DNA of 64,000 bases from Alphaproteobacteria bacterium (GCA_030427145.1 JAUHWT010000006.1:124001-188000); one strand, 5' to 3'; numbered from the stretch's first letter, positions 16,760 through 26,108 are shown. Made by a program: numbers and translations. The notes: generated from the letters alone by a model not told the origin.

Positions 16760-17038
16760 ATGAAAGTCCCACCCCCGGTCGCGCCTGCAAACCCCGGCGC
16801 CGGCCAGCAGCGTCTCGACTCCGATACGCTGAAGAACTTCGATGCCAGCGAGGCGATGAAGGCGCTCGACCTGAACAGTGACGGGCATGTCAGCGAGGAC
16901 GAATTCGCCGCTTACCGCGCCGGGAAACAGGCCCGTGGCGAGTTCGTTCCCACCGCCGGCCCGTCAACCGGACACCCCACGCCCGAGGCGGTGCAGCAGG
17001 CCATGTTCGATGCCCTGGTGAACCGCGCAGAGGAGTAG
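16760..17038 (+). CDS. Small EF-hand protein
   Basis: 92 residues. A single canonical EF-hand loop DLNSDGHVSEDE has ligand positions D37, N39, D41, H43 (backbone position), S45 and E48. The flanking helices are short and the rest is proline- and alanine-rich. There is no signal peptide or membrane segment, so it is probably cytoplasmic or exported with help. It lies back to back with the calcium-dependent RTX protein, so a calcium link is possible but unproven. Many alphaproteobacteria encode such small EF-hand proteins of unknown role. Confidence 0.75.
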   Translation: MKVPPPVAPANPGAGQQRLDSDTLKNFDASEAMKALDLNSDGHVSEDEFAAYRAGKQARGEFVPTAGPSTGHPTPEAVQQAMFDALVNRAEE

Positions 17039-17064
17039 GTGGCGCACCGCTCCCCGCCTGGACC

Positions 17065-18507
17065 TTACGCGACGAAATCCGCCACAACCGCCGCCGAGCC
17101 GCGTGCCTTCAGGTCGGAATAGGCCTTAACCAGGGCGTCCCGGAACCGGGCATCACCGGCGAGTTCGGGGCTGAACACCTCCCGCTCCGCGAGCAGCGCA
17201 TCGACCAGGGCCGCGTCATCCGCCGCGCCGTCCGACGCCGCTTTCAGCCGGTCGGCCAGCGGGTCGCGCACGTCAATCACGGCACCTTTCTCGTCCACAC
17301 CACCGACATAGCGCATCCAGGCCGCCACCGCCAAAATCAGGCCGGAGGGCTGGTTTCCGGCGGCCAAATTATCGGCCACCGTGCCCAAAATCCGCTGCGG
17401 CAGCTTCTGCGAGCCATCCATTGCGATCTGCCAGGTGCGGTGCCGGATCGCCGGGTTGCGGTAGCGTTCGAGCAGCGCGGCGCAATAGGCCTCCAGATCC
17501 TCGCCCTCGGGCTTTTCGAGCGTCGGCACGATTTCCCCGCGCCAGAGCTTCTGGCAGAGTTTCGCGAAGGCCGGATCGGCCACGGTTTCCGCCACCGTCT
17601 CATAGCCCGCCAGATAGCCGAGATAGGCCAGCGTCGAATGCGTCCCGTTGAGACAGCGCAGCTTCATGTTTTCATGCGCCTCGACCGCGGACACAAACTG
17701 CGCGCCGCCCGCTTCCCAGGCCGGGCGACCGGCGACGAAATCATCCTCGATCACCCACTGCCGGAATGGCTCATGCAGAACGCAGCCCGCATCAGCATAG
17801 CCCTGTGCCGCCGCCAGATCCGCCACGTCGCTTTCCGTCGTGGCGGGCGTGATCCGGTCAACCATCGTCGCGGGGAAGGGCACATTCGCCTCGATCCAGT
17901 CGGCCAGGTCGGCATCGCGGTTGCGGGCGAATTCCAGCACGATCGCCTTTGCCAGATGACCGTTCGAGGGCAGGTTGTCGCAGGAGAGAACCGTAAACGG
18001 CCCAAGCCCCGCCGCCCGCCGCCGCGCCAGTGCTTCCACCAGGAAACCCGGCGCCGAACGCGGCGCACCTCCACCCAGGTCATGGGCAATATCCGGATGC
18101 TTCAGGTTCAGCCGCCCGGTTGACGGCTCGTGGCAGTAGCCTTTTTCGGTCACGGTCAGTGACACGATTTTTGTGCTCTCAGCCGTCATCGCCGCCAGAA
18201 CCGCCTCCGGATCCTCCGGGGCGACCAGCACATCCACAATGGACGGGATCACCCGGTATTCCGCGCCCTCGGGCGTCAGGCTGACCGAGGTGTAGACCCC
18301 ATCCTGCGGTTTGAGCTGGTCCCGCGCGGTCGGGCTTTTGAGGCTGACGGCCACAATCCCCCAGTCGCCGCCTTCCGCCTCCATCGCGTCGGCGGTGTAG
18401 ACCGCATTGAATGCCCGGAAAAACGCGCCCGGCCCCAGATGCACGATCCCTGCCGCGGGTCGCACGGCGTCCCCACGCTCAAGGCGTCTGTCGGTTACTG
18501 TTGTCAC
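17065..18507 (-). CDS. uxuB: D-fructuronate (mannonate) oxidoreductase
   Basis: Polyol-specific long-chain dehydrogenase family, 480 residues, which reduces D-fructuronate to D-mannonate with NADH in the cytoplasm. The N-terminal Rossmann region has IVHLGPGAFFRAF (residues 21-33). The catalytic triad motif KLRCLNGTH gives K282, N287 and H290. Mannitol 2-dehydrogenase and tagaturonate reductase share this fold; uxaC immediately upstream makes fructuronate the likely substrate. It starts at GTG 18507 with GGGAG upstream, 27 bases after uxaC. Mannonate dehydratase and KDG kinase are not in the window. Confidence 0.87.
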   Translation of the reverse strand: MTTVTDRRLERGDAVRPAAGIVHLGPGAFFRAFNAVYTADAMEAEGGDWGIVAVSLKSPTARDQLKPQDGVYTSVSLTPEGAEYRVIPSIVDVLVAPEDPEAVLAAMTAESTKIVSLTVTEKGYCHEPSTGRLNLKHPDIAHDLGGGAPRSAPGFLVEALARRRAAGLGPFTVLSCDNLPSNGHLAKAIVLEFARNRDADLADWIEANVPFPATMVDRITPATTESDVADLAAAQGYADAGCVLHEPFRQWVIEDDFVAGRPAWEAGGAQFVSAVEAHENMKLRCLNGTHSTLAYLGYLAGYETVAETVADPAFAKLCQKLWRGEIVPTLEKPEGEDLEAYCAALLERYRNPAIRHRTWQIAMDGSQKLPQRILGTVADNLAAGNQPSGLILAVAAWMRYVGGVDEKGAVIDVRDPLADRLKAASDGAADDAALVDALLAEREVFSPELAGDARFRDALVKAYSDLKARGSAAVVADFVA

Positions 18508-18534
18508 GGTTGTCTCCCTCTCACCCGTTGGGGC

Positions 18535-19944
18535 TCACAGCCCGTAGGCGCTTTTCGCCAGGTCGTATGTCAGTTCGCGCGCGACCTCGAAGGCCTCATC
18601 CTCATGCAGCCGCCCGGTCGCGACCAGTTCCGCGAGATAGGCGCAATCCGTGCGCCGGGCCACGTCATGGCGCGCCGGAATGGAACAGAACGCCCGCGTG
18701 TCGTCATTGAAACCGGCAGTGTTATAGAAGCCGCAGGTCTCGGTCGTGGTCTCCCGGAACCGCTTGATGCCCTCATAGCTGTCGAAGAACCACCAGGGCG
18801 GGCCCAGCTTCAGCGCTGGATAGGCCCCGGCCAGCGGCGCCAGTTCGCGGCCATAAACCGTCTCGTCCAATGTGAACAGGATAACCGTCAGGTTCGGCTC
18901 CAGCCCCACCTCGTCGAGCAGCGGTTTGAGCGCGCCCACGTAATCCGTGCGGCCGGGGATGTCGAAGCCCATGTCCCGTCCGTGCTTCGCCGCGACCTGC
19001 GCCGAATGCCCGCGCCGCGAGCCCGCATGGATTTGCAGCGTCATGCCATCGTCGAGGCTCATCCGCGCCATTTCCGTCAGCATCTGGCCGCGGAACAGAT
19101 CCGCCTCCTCCGCCGAGCATTCGCCCTTCAGCGCCTTGGCAAACAGGGCCGCCGCGTCCGCTTTCCCAAGGTTCGCCGTCCGGGCCGTGGCATGGCCGTG
19201 GTCGGAGGCCACCGCGCCGCCATGCTCCTGGAAATAGGCCCGCCGCGCCCGGTGCGCCGCCAGGTAGCCGTCCCAGGTGGTCGCATCCTCGCCGGTCAGA
19301 TCCGAGAGTTTGCCGATATTGTCCGCAAAGCCCTCAAATTCCGGGTCCACAACCGCATCGGGCCGGTAGGTTGTGACAACATTGCCGGACCAGCCGCTTT
19401 CCTTAATCGCCTTATGCCATTTCAGGTCATCCAGCGCGCCCTCGGTCGTGGCCAGAACCTCGATGTTGAAGCGTTCAAACAGCGCCCGCGGCCGGAACTC
19501 CTCCGTCGCCAGCTTCGCGTCGATATGGTCGTAATACATGTCCGCCGTGTCCGCGCTCAAACGCTCGGTGAGGCCGAACAGATGCTCGAAGGAGTGGTCG
19601 AGCCACATGCCCGATGGCGTGCCGCGGAACAGGTGCTTGTGTTCCGCAAACCGCCGCCAGATCGCGCGCGGATCGGTCTCCGTCTCACCGCCATCGATGC
19701 GCGGAATGCCCAGATCGGTCATCGGCACGCCCTGGCTCGTCAGCATCCGAAACACGTAATGGTCGGGGATCACGAACAGCTCCGCCGGGTTGGGAAAACG
19801 GCCGTTTTCCGCAAACCAGCGCGGGTCGCAATGCCCGTGCGGGCTGATGATCGGCACGCCTTCCAGACTGTTGAACAGCCTGCGCGCAATCCCCCGCGTC
19901 GCGGGGTCGGTGGGAAACAGACGATGTGGATCGGTCAGGGACAT
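18535..19944 (-). CDS. uxaC: Glucuronate/galacturonate isomerase
   Basis: Uronate isomerase of 469 residues in the amidohydrolase superfamily, converting D-glucuronate to D-fructuronate or D-galacturonate to D-tagaturonate. The metal motif ISPHGHCDP (residues 33-41) and the signatures MWLDHSFEHLFGL and GFYNTAGFNDDTRAFCSIPARHD identify the family clearly, and the length is normal. AAGGTG precedes the ATG. It is the first gene of a two-gene operon with uxuB. It probably handles uronates from algal polysaccharides, perhaps entering through the TRAP transporter at 11-14 kb, though that link is inference. Confidence 0.95.
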   Translation of the reverse strand: MSLTDPHRLFPTDPATRGIARRLFNSLEGVPIISPHGHCDPRWFAENGRFPNPAELFVIPDHYVFRMLTSQGVPMTDLGIPRIDGGETETDPRAIWRRFAEHKHLFRGTPSGMWLDHSFEHLFGLTERLSADTADMYYDHIDAKLATEEFRPRALFERFNIEVLATTEGALDDLKWHKAIKESGWSGNVVTTYRPDAVVDPEFEGFADNIGKLSDLTGEDATTWDGYLAAHRARRAYFQEHGGAVASDHGHATARTANLGKADAAALFAKALKGECSAEEADLFRGQMLTEMARMSLDDGMTLQIHAGSRRGHSAQVAAKHGRDMGFDIPGRTDYVGALKPLLDEVGLEPNLTVILFTLDETVYGRELAPLAGAYPALKLGPPWWFFDSYEGIKRFRETTTETCGFYNTAGFNDDTRAFCSIPARHDVARRTDCAYLAELVATGRLHEDEAFEVARELTYDLAKSAYGL

Positions 19945-20130
19945 TGGTCACCTTTATTCAGTGTTTTCATTGTTGATTGAACGGCCACCCGTCGCGGCCC
20001 TCCTCCGGAATGGCCGCACTTTAGGCATGTAAGCCCACGGGGGGCAACCACCCGTAATGCGAGCGTTTTCCCGTGCCTCGCCGGGTATGGGGCAAAGGTC
20101 CCGCAACCCTCCCGGCGTGTCGGCACGACA

Positions 20131-20254
20131 CGCCATGCCCGACTTTCCCCCCGGGAGGGCATCCCCGACGACGGCCTTCGCTCAGCACGTCTGCGGGTTT
20201 GAGCGAAACGCGCTGGTCTCCCGGATCGGAGCCCTCCCAAAGTCGGGCATGGCG
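20131..20254. repeat. Long inverted repeat (about 24-bp arms, 70-base loop)
   Basis: CGCCATGCCCGACTTT plus GGGAGGGC (20131-20160, interrupted by six extra C) is mirrored by GCCCTCCCAAAGTCGGGCATGGCG (20231-20254). Apart from the C insertion the arms match over 24 bases. A small GTGTCG/CGACAC hairpin lies just left of it. It could be a REP-like element or a small mobile palindrome; no second copy was seen in the window. Confidence 0.6.
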
Positions 20255-20282
20255 CGTCGCGCCTCGGGTCACGGCGGTGCAT

Positions 20283-20315
20283 AAAAAAACGGCGGGCGCA
20301 TGAAACGCCCGCCGT
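20283..20315 (-). terminator. Rho-independent terminator of phoX
   Basis: On the minus strand ACGGCGGGCG-tttcatg-CGCCCGCCGT (20315-20289) is a perfect 10-bp stem followed by TTTTTTT (20289-20283). It sits about 30 bases after the phoX stop. Confidence 0.9.
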
Positions 20316-20346
20316 CGGTACTGATTACTCGGTAAAAACCGCTTAC

Positions 20347-22227
20347 TTAGCCAACGGCCTCGCCGTCCTCGCGCCATACGGCGATGACGGAGGAGCGGGG
20401 TTTGCCCTCACCGTCCGGCCAGGAACCGCCGGGGTGCTGGATGCCGACGAAGGCAACTTTCTTGTCCAGTGACCAGCACAGGCCTGTTACCTCGGCACCG
20501 TAAGGCGCGGTCAGGAAGCGGGCGATCTCACCGGTTTCGGTGTTGCCGGCCAGCATCTGGTTGTTGCCCTGACCGGCGAACTCACCCTCGTTGGAGTAGT
20601 CGCCATCGGTCTGGATCCACAGCGTGCCCCTGGTGTCGAAGATCATGCCGTCGGGGGAGTTGAACATGTTGCCCGGCGTCACGTTGTCCGAACCGGCATA
20701 GGCGTTGTCATAAACCTCAGGGTTGCCGGCCATGACATAGAGATCCCAGGTGAAATCAACCGTGCCGTGATCATCGTTTTCCGGGCGCCAGCGCACGATC
20801 TGACCGAAATTGTTGGTCTCACGCGGGTTCGGGCCGCCCACCGGGGTCTCGTCGCCGCCGGCATTGGGGGCAACGCCACGGTTTTTGTTGTTGGTCAGCG
20901 CGCAGTAGGCCTCGGCCTTCAGCGGGTTCACGGCAATCCACTCGGGACGGTCCATGGTGGTCGCACCAACCTTCGAGCCGGCAATACGGGCATGCACCAG
21001 CAGATCAGCCAGCTCCATGCCGGTGGACTCCGGGGTCAGGGCCAGCCACTCGCCGGTCTGGTCCTCGTTGAACTTCGCCACGTAGAGCGTGCCGTCGGAC
21101 AGAAGGCCATCGGTCGGCTGACCCTCGGCCCAGGTGCCGTTCGAGACATACTTGTACATGAACTCGCCACGCTCGTCGTCGCCCATATAGACCACGATCC
21201 GGCCATCGGCGGCCTGGGTCATGGCGGCGTTTTCGTGCTTGAAACGGCCCAGAGCGGTGTGCTTGACCGGGGTGCTTTCCGGGTCGGACGGGTCGATTTC
21301 AGTTACCCAGCCGTGGCGGTTCGGCTCGTTGGGCTCTTTCGACAGGTCATAGCGCTCATCAAATTTCTCGTAGGCGTAACGGCCCTCGGCACCGATGCCG
21401 TAGCGCACGAAACCGTCGGTCTCGCCATACTCGCCGGTCGCACCGAAATAGCCGTTGAAGTTTTCCTCACATGTCAGATAGGTGCCCCAGAGCGTCCGGC
21501 CGGAACCACAGTTGTTCATGGTGCCCTTGGGCGACACGCCTTCCGGATCGGCATTGGTTTTCATGAGGTCGGACCCGGCGGCGGGGCCGTCCATGGTCAT
21601 CTGTGTCTCATGGGTGATGCGGCGGTTGTAGGGGCTGTCCTTGACCACCTCGTAACCGTTGCCGTTATCGGCAATTTCCATCACCGTCACACCCTGCATG
21701 TTCTTCAGCAGGGTCACCTCGTCGGCGTTTTTCGGCATGCCCTCGCTGTCGGCGGGCAGGTTGATCTTCGGGTTCACGTATTCGGAGTTGATCGTGATGA
21801 TCTCCTTGCCGTCCACGTCGAACAGTTCCATGCCGTCGGTGTTCTCACCGAAGACCTTGTCGGACATCTCAACCGGCACGCCGGTTTCCGGGGAATAGGC
21901 GCCCTCGGCCTCGGAGAACAGCGCGTCGCCCCAGCGGACCATCGGTTTCCACTGGTAACCCTCGGGGACGTGGATATCGAAATCGGTGGCGGTGCCGATC
22001 GGCTCAAACGCGAAGCCCGCTGACTGGGCCTGGGCGGAGGTGGCGGAGCCAAGAACGCCGGATCCGAAAACCATCGCACCCGAACCGAAGGCCACGGCAC
22101 CGCCGAGGAAACCACGGCGGGACAGAGCCGCTTCGACAACCCGGTCAAAATCATTCTCGGCAGGGCGGGGGTCGCGCAGTTCGTCAAACTCGTCCCATGA
22201 CAGGTCCGTGGTTGATTTGATATCCAT
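20347..22227 (-). CDS. phoX: PhoX-type alkaline phosphatase, Tat-exported
   Basis: 626 residues, PhoX/DUF839 family of calcium- and iron-dependent periplasmic phosphatases that release phosphate from organophosphates, common in marine bacteria. A long n-region precedes the twin-arginine motif SRRGFLGGA (about residues 36-44) and a hydrophobic stretch ending near SAQAQS. Family stretches include NNCGSGRTLWGTYLTCEENFNGYFG, GRFKHENA, VYMGDDERGEFMYKYVS and FNSPDGMIFD. The ATG at 22227 has AGCGAGGA 9 bases upstream; a TTG three codons earlier is less likely. It ends in a strong terminator. Only a weak partial Pho-box-like sequence was seen upstream, so PhoB control is expected but not shown. Confidence 0.93.
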   Translation of the reverse strand: MDIKSTTDLSWDEFDELRDPRPAENDFDRVVEAALSRRGFLGGAVAFGSGAMVFGSGVLGSATSAQAQSAGFAFEPIGTATDFDIHVPEGYQWKPMVRWGDALFSEAEGAYSPETGVPVEMSDKVFGENTDGMELFDVDGKEIITINSEYVNPKINLPADSEGMPKNADEVTLLKNMQGVTVMEIADNGNGYEVVKDSPYNRRITHETQMTMDGPAAGSDLMKTNADPEGVSPKGTMNNCGSGRTLWGTYLTCEENFNGYFGATGEYGETDGFVRYGIGAEGRYAYEKFDERYDLSKEPNEPNRHGWVTEIDPSDPESTPVKHTALGRFKHENAAMTQAADGRIVVYMGDDERGEFMYKYVSNGTWAEGQPTDGLLSDGTLYVAKFNEDQTGEWLALTPESTGMELADLLVHARIAGSKVGATTMDRPEWIAVNPLKAEAYCALTNNKNRGVAPNAGGDETPVGGPNPRETNNFGQIVRWRPENDDHGTVDFTWDLYVMAGNPEVYDNAYAGSDNVTPGNMFNSPDGMIFDTRGTLWIQTDGDYSNEGEFAGQGNNQMLAGNTETGEIARFLTAPYGAEVTGLCWSLDKKVAFVGIQHPGGSWPDGEGKPRSSVIAVWREDGEAVG

Positions 22228-22643
22228 AGTCCTCAATCCTCGCTAACAGCTGTTTGGCTGGGTGCCCCGCTGGGCAATCCATTCGTTCACAGCCCATTAA
22301 CCATTCTGTTTGTCGTTTCCGTGACAGTGAGCGGAATTGACGCAGGAAATTTGCCGCGTAGCACACGATTTTTCGCAACAGCAGCGGGCCGCACGGGGCG
22401 GAACGCGAACAATTGATGTCGCAAGTCATTCAATTTCAAACTAAAATCCGGATACTTGGTGCTCCCCTGATAACTCAAATTAAACCGCCCAGCCCCTATA
22501 TCCCACGCAGCCAGGAATTGGGGTTCTCGAATATGCGACACGACAGGTTCGCGATTGGCACAGGTTTGACGGCCCGCAGTCATGCGGCTGTCACACGCGT
22601 CTGTCCCGTCCGTTTGCACGGTAAGGTGAAGGCGGAATAGGGC
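22228..22643. promoter_or_regulatory. Divergent promoter region of phoX and the GGDEF/EAL gene
   Basis: 416 bases without a supportable gene. On the minus strand CTGTCAC-GGAA-ACGACAA (22327-22310) matches the first half of a Pho box in six of seven bases but the second half poorly. The middle is A+T-richer (22415-22500). A hydrophobic frame around 22413-22640 has no ribosome site. Confidence 0.35.
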
Positions 22644-25178
22644 ATGCTGGCGGGGCTGAAGGCAAAGATCACGGGGATCCGCAGGTCCCTGGGCGGCAGG
22701 GTGATGATCCTGCTGGCCGGTGTGCTGTTTGCGGCCTTCGCCTACATGATCTGCATTGGTGTCTGGGCCGAATACCGGCACACCACCGACGTGGTCCGCA
22801 AATCCGACATGAACCAGACGCTGATCGTCGCGCAGCAGGCCCGTCACGGCATTCAGCGCCGCGATGCATACTATCTCGAAAACGTCCTCTACGATTTTGT
22901 TTACAAACAGGACCAGCGCGACGGCCATGGCGCCAGAATTTCCTCCATCATCGTACAAACCAATGATGGCGAGGTTCTGAGACGCTACCGTACCGCCCAG
23001 GCCGCGAGCCTTGAGCCCGGCCTTCTCGACGAACTGGCGACCAGCGCCGCCGAACGCGGCGAAACGGTCGAAACGCATTCCGGCCCGCACCAGTTCATTG
23101 CCGTTCCGGTAAAGGCCCTTGTGGGTGGCCGTGTCGTGGGCTCGGTCGCCATTGCCTGGGATGAGAGCCAGGCCATCAACCGGCTCTTCGATCACGCCCT
23201 GCGGATGGGTGTGATTGGCACCGCGTCGGCACTTGTCGTCATTCTGTACCTGATGATGACCATCCGGCGTGTCGTGGTGCAGCCGATTGTAACGCTCGCC
23301 GACAGCATGGTCAGCCGGTGCGTCACCACCGGGGGCGTGGACCTTCCTGAAGAGCTTCTTGAGCGCCCCGACGAAATCGGACAGCTGGCCCGGCGCTACA
23401 AATGCCTTATGGAGGATCTTGCGCAGGCCCGGCTGGAGCTTGAGGCCCGTTCCGAGGCGGAGATCCAGAAACGCAACAGCCGCCTGGATGCCGCGCTGAA
23501 CAACATGTCCCAGGGGCTGTGCCTGTTCGACCGGGATTTCAACCTGATCATCTGCAACGACCGTTTCATTGAGATGTACCGGCTCGACCCTTCCGTCGCG
23601 GAGCATGGCACGTCGCTGGAACGGATCGTCCGGGCCATGATCGGCACGGGCGCCTTCCGGGACGCCACGGTTGCCATGCTGCTGGACCGGTATCAGCGCG
23701 CCGCGTTCATGGGCCGCGAAAGCACGCTTCAGGATGATCTCTCCAACGGCCAGACCATCTCAATTCACATCTCGCCGCGCAACGAGGAAGGCTGGGTCGT
23801 GACCTTCGAGGACGTGACCGAGCGCCGCGCGGCCGAGGCCAAAATCGAATACATGGCCCGCTATGACGACCTCACCGGTCTGCCCAACCGCGCCAGCTTC
23901 CGCACGGAACTTGGTAATGCGCTCAAGGGCGTTGAGCGGGGCGGCGAACTGGCCGTGTTCTGTCTCGATCTCGACCAGTTTAAACCGGTCAATGACACGC
24001 TCGGCCATCCGGTTGGCGACAAGCTTCTGAAATCCGTGGCCGACCGTCTGCGCGGCACACTGCGCGAGACCGATATCGTCGCCCGGCTTGGGGGCGATGA
24101 GTTTGCGGTCATCATGAAGGATTTCGGCGACGGTCTGACGCCGGCAGCACTCGCAATGCGCATAATAGACACGCTTGGCGAGCCATACGTGCTGGAGGGC
24201 CATCAGGTCGTGATCGGTTCCAGCATCGGGATAGCCCATGCGCCACAGGACGCGAATGACGCCGACACGCTTGTCAAAATGGCCGACCTCGCGCTCTATC
24301 GTGCAAAGGGGGACGGGCGCGGCGTCTACCGTTTCTTCGAGGCGGGCATGGACGAGCGGATGCAGGAACGCCGCACCCTGGAGATCGACCTGCGCGCCGC
24401 GCTCGCCAATGGCGAGTTCGTGGTCGAGTACCAGCCCATCGTGAATATCGAAACCAGCCGGGTCAGCTGTTTTGAGACGCTCATCCGCTGGAACCATCCG
24501 CAGCGTGGCCGCATCGCGCCCGACGATTTCATCCCGGTCGCCGAGGACACCGGTCTGATCACGCAGATCGGATCCTGGGTTCTGATGCAGGCCTGCATGG
24601 ACGCCAAAACCTGGCCGGAGGACATCCGCGTCGCCGTCAACCTCTCGCCCATGCAGTTCCGCGACGAGGACCTGGTGATGGACGTGGTCATGGCGCTCAA
24701 CCGCTCAGGCCTGGAGCCGCACCGGCTTGAACTGGAAATAACCGAGACCGTCCTGCTTCAGGACACCGAGACCACGACCGGCATCCTGCACCGCATCCGC
24801 GAGCTTGGCGTGCGCATCTCGATGGACGATTTTGGCACCGGCTACTGCTCGCTCAGCTATCTTCAGAAATTCCCGCTCGACAAGATCAAGATCGACAAGT
24901 CCTTCGTCGACGACATTGCCGTCGCACCCGACGCCGCCGCCATCATCCGCGCCATTACGGGTCTCGGCGCAAGCCTTGGCATGAGCACCACCGCCGAGGG
25001 TGTTGAGACCGACCGCCAGCTTCAGCGTCTGCGCGACGAGGGCTGCACCGAGGTTCAGGGTTTCTACTTCAGCCAGTCCGTACCGCGCGACTCCGTCGCC
25101 GAGCTTCTGGACACCATTCACAAGGACGATCCCGGCGCGAACGACAGCGGACCGCCCAACAAAAACCGCTCGGCCTGA
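22644..25178 (+). CDS. Membrane GGDEF-EAL cyclic-di-GMP enzyme with PAS and HAMP
   Basis: 844 residues. Membrane segments at about 20-40 and 188-206 enclose a periplasmic sensor region of about 145 residues. A HAMP-like stretch (207-260), a PAS domain (about 280-395), GGDEF (about 400-565) and EAL (about 578-830) follow. The GGDEF active site LGGDEF is intact (483-487) and an RETD inhibitory I-site stands at 474-477, so cyclase activity is plausible. The EAL signature reads ETL at 611-613; the catalytic Glu and the downstream LELEITE, DDFGTGYCS and KIDKSFV motifs are present, so phosphodiesterase activity is also plausible. It would switch between attached and motile life. Next to phoX, but a phosphate link is unproven. 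Confidence 0.93.
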   Translation: MLAGLKAKITGIRRSLGGRVMILLAGVLFAAFAYMICIGVWAEYRHTTDVVRKSDMNQTLIVAQQARHGIQRRDAYYLENVLYDFVYKQDQRDGHGARISSIIVQTNDGEVLRRYRTAQAASLEPGLLDELATSAAERGETVETHSGPHQFIAVPVKALVGGRVVGSVAIAWDESQAINRLFDHALRMGVIGTASALVVILYLMMTIRRVVVQPIVTLADSMVSRCVTTGGVDLPEELLERPDEIGQLARRYKCLMEDLAQARLELEARSEAEIQKRNSRLDAALNNMSQGLCLFDRDFNLIICNDRFIEMYRLDPSVAEHGTSLERIVRAMIGTGAFRDATVAMLLDRYQRAAFMGRESTLQDDLSNGQTISIHISPRNEEGWVVTFEDVTERRAAEAKIEYMARYDDLTGLPNRASFRTELGNALKGVERGGELAVFCLDLDQFKPVNDTLGHPVGDKLLKSVADRLRGTLRETDIVARLGGDEFAVIMKDFGDGLTPAALAMRIIDTLGEPYVLEGHQVVIGSSIGIAHAPQDANDADTLVKMADLALYRAKGDGRGVYRFFEAGMDERMQERRTLEIDLRAALANGEFVVEYQPIVNIETSRVSCFETLIRWNHPQRGRIAPDDFIPVAEDTGLITQIGSWVLMQACMDAKTWPEDIRVAVNLSPMQFRDEDLVMDVVMALNRSGLEPHRLELEITETVLLQDTETTTGILHRIRELGVRISMDDFGTGYCSLSYLQKFPLDKIKIDKSFVDDIAVAPDAAAIIRAITGLGASLGMSTTAEGVETDRQLQRLRDEGCTEVQGFYFSQSVPRDSVAELLDTIHKDDPGANDSGPPNKNRSA

Positions 25179-25260
25179 GGACATAAGGTGCGGGGCAAAA
25201 CCCCGTGCAAATTCGGCCATTTTGGCGGGTTGTTGACCCCAAAAGTACAAAACCCCCAGC

Positions 25261-25313
25261 AATCTGTGCCATTTGACTCACAATCTGTGCCACTTTTCTG
25301 CGCATCTGTGCCA
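25261..25313 (+). repeat. Three ATCTGTGCCA direct repeats, 21-bp period
   Basis: ATCTGTGCCA starts at 25262, 25283 and 25304, exactly 21 bases apart, with looser agreement after it (pyrimidines, then T). The sites lie on one helical face, 100 to 150 bases upstream of the Crp/Fnr gene. They look like iterons or a cooperative regulator array. The promoter of the Crp/Fnr gene may be TTGACG at 25358. Confidence 0.75.
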
Positions 25314-25408
25314 CCTGGGCACCCAAAACGCACTTCGCACGACCGTGAGTGACGTATTGACGCAGCCGGTTACATCCCCAAACTCCATCCCAAACGTGGA
25401 GGATTGGA

Positions 25409-26092
25409 ATGACGCTACAACAGGTGGGTGAGGAACAGTGGGTCGAGAGGTTTCCGGGCCTGTCGCGGCTTGATCCGGAGACGAAAAAACTGCTTCTGGA
25501 CCGCAGCGCGGTGCTTGACGTGCCGGGGGGTACGGTGATCTTCGGTCCCGGTAACTCCCCGGAAAACATGCTTTTTCTGCTCGACGGCACCGTCCGGGTG
25601 CAGCAGGTCTCCGACACCGGCCATGAGATCGTGCTCTACCGCATCCAGGCCGGGCAGAGCTGCGTTCTGACCACCGCCTGTCTGCTGGCCTATGAGGACT
25701 ATTCCGCCGAAGGCATCGCCGAGACCGACGTACGCGCCGCCGCCGTGCCCCGCGCCGTGTTCGACGACCTCGTGGCCCGCTCGGAACCCTTCCGAAGCTT
25801 TGTTTTTGCTGCATTTTCCCGCCGCATCACCGACCTCTTCCGCATGATCGACGAGGTCGCTTTCCAGCGTCTCGACGTCCGTCTGGCCGACAAACTGGTC
25901 ACCCTTTCCAACGGCTCCGACACCATCGCGATCACCCACCAGAAGCTCTCCGTCGAGCTCGGCACCGCCCGCGAGGTGATCTCCCGTCAGCTTCAGGAAT
26001 TCCAGCGCCGCGGCTGGATCGAACAGAGCCGCGGAAAGGTGACTTTGACCGACCGGGCGAAGCTTGAAAAACTGGCCACGCACGGCTCCTGA
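25409..26092 (+). CDS. Crp/Fnr-family transcriptional regulator of the sulfur module
   Basis: 227 residues. A cyclic-nucleotide-binding-like beta barrel (about 20-135) and a C-terminal HTH_Crp helix-turn-helix (ITHQKLSVELGTAREVISRQL, about 172-192) joined by a dimer helix. There is no N-terminal cysteine cluster, so it is not an oxygen-sensing Fnr; C-containing QAGQSCVLTTACLLAYEDYSAE gives two cysteines in the sensor domain that could react with sulfane sulfur. Similar regulators stand next to YeeE/YedE and persulfide dioxygenase genes in other alphaproteobacteria. GTGGAGGA precedes the ATG. It probably controls the three genes downstream through the dyads at 26109-26156. Confidence 0.9.
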   Translation: MTLQQVGEEQWVERFPGLSRLDPETKKLLLDRSAVLDVPGGTVIFGPGNSPENMLFLLDGTVRVQQVSDTGHEIVLYRIQAGQSCVLTTACLLAYEDYSAEGIAETDVRAAAVPRAVFDDLVARSEPFRSFVFAAFSRRITDLFRMIDEVAFQRLDVRLADKLVTLSNGSDTIAITHQKLSVELGTAREVISRQLQEFQRRGWIEQSRGKVTLTDRAKLEKLATHGS

Positions 26093-26108
26093 CGGTTTTC
26101 GCGGGCTT

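Larger units (their letters stand above)
19945..20346. other. Intergenic region with a large inverted repeat
   Basis: 402 bases between uxaC and phoX without a supportable gene. It holds the uxaC promoter side, a large imperfect inverted repeat (20131-20254) and the phoX terminator (20283-20315). Short frames here on both strands are proline- and arginine-rich and lack ribosome sites. Confidence 0.5.

Noticed and set aside
22303-22330. Pho box before phoX
   Set aside because: Only the first half matches well; the second half has about three of seven bases, not enough to claim a PhoB site.
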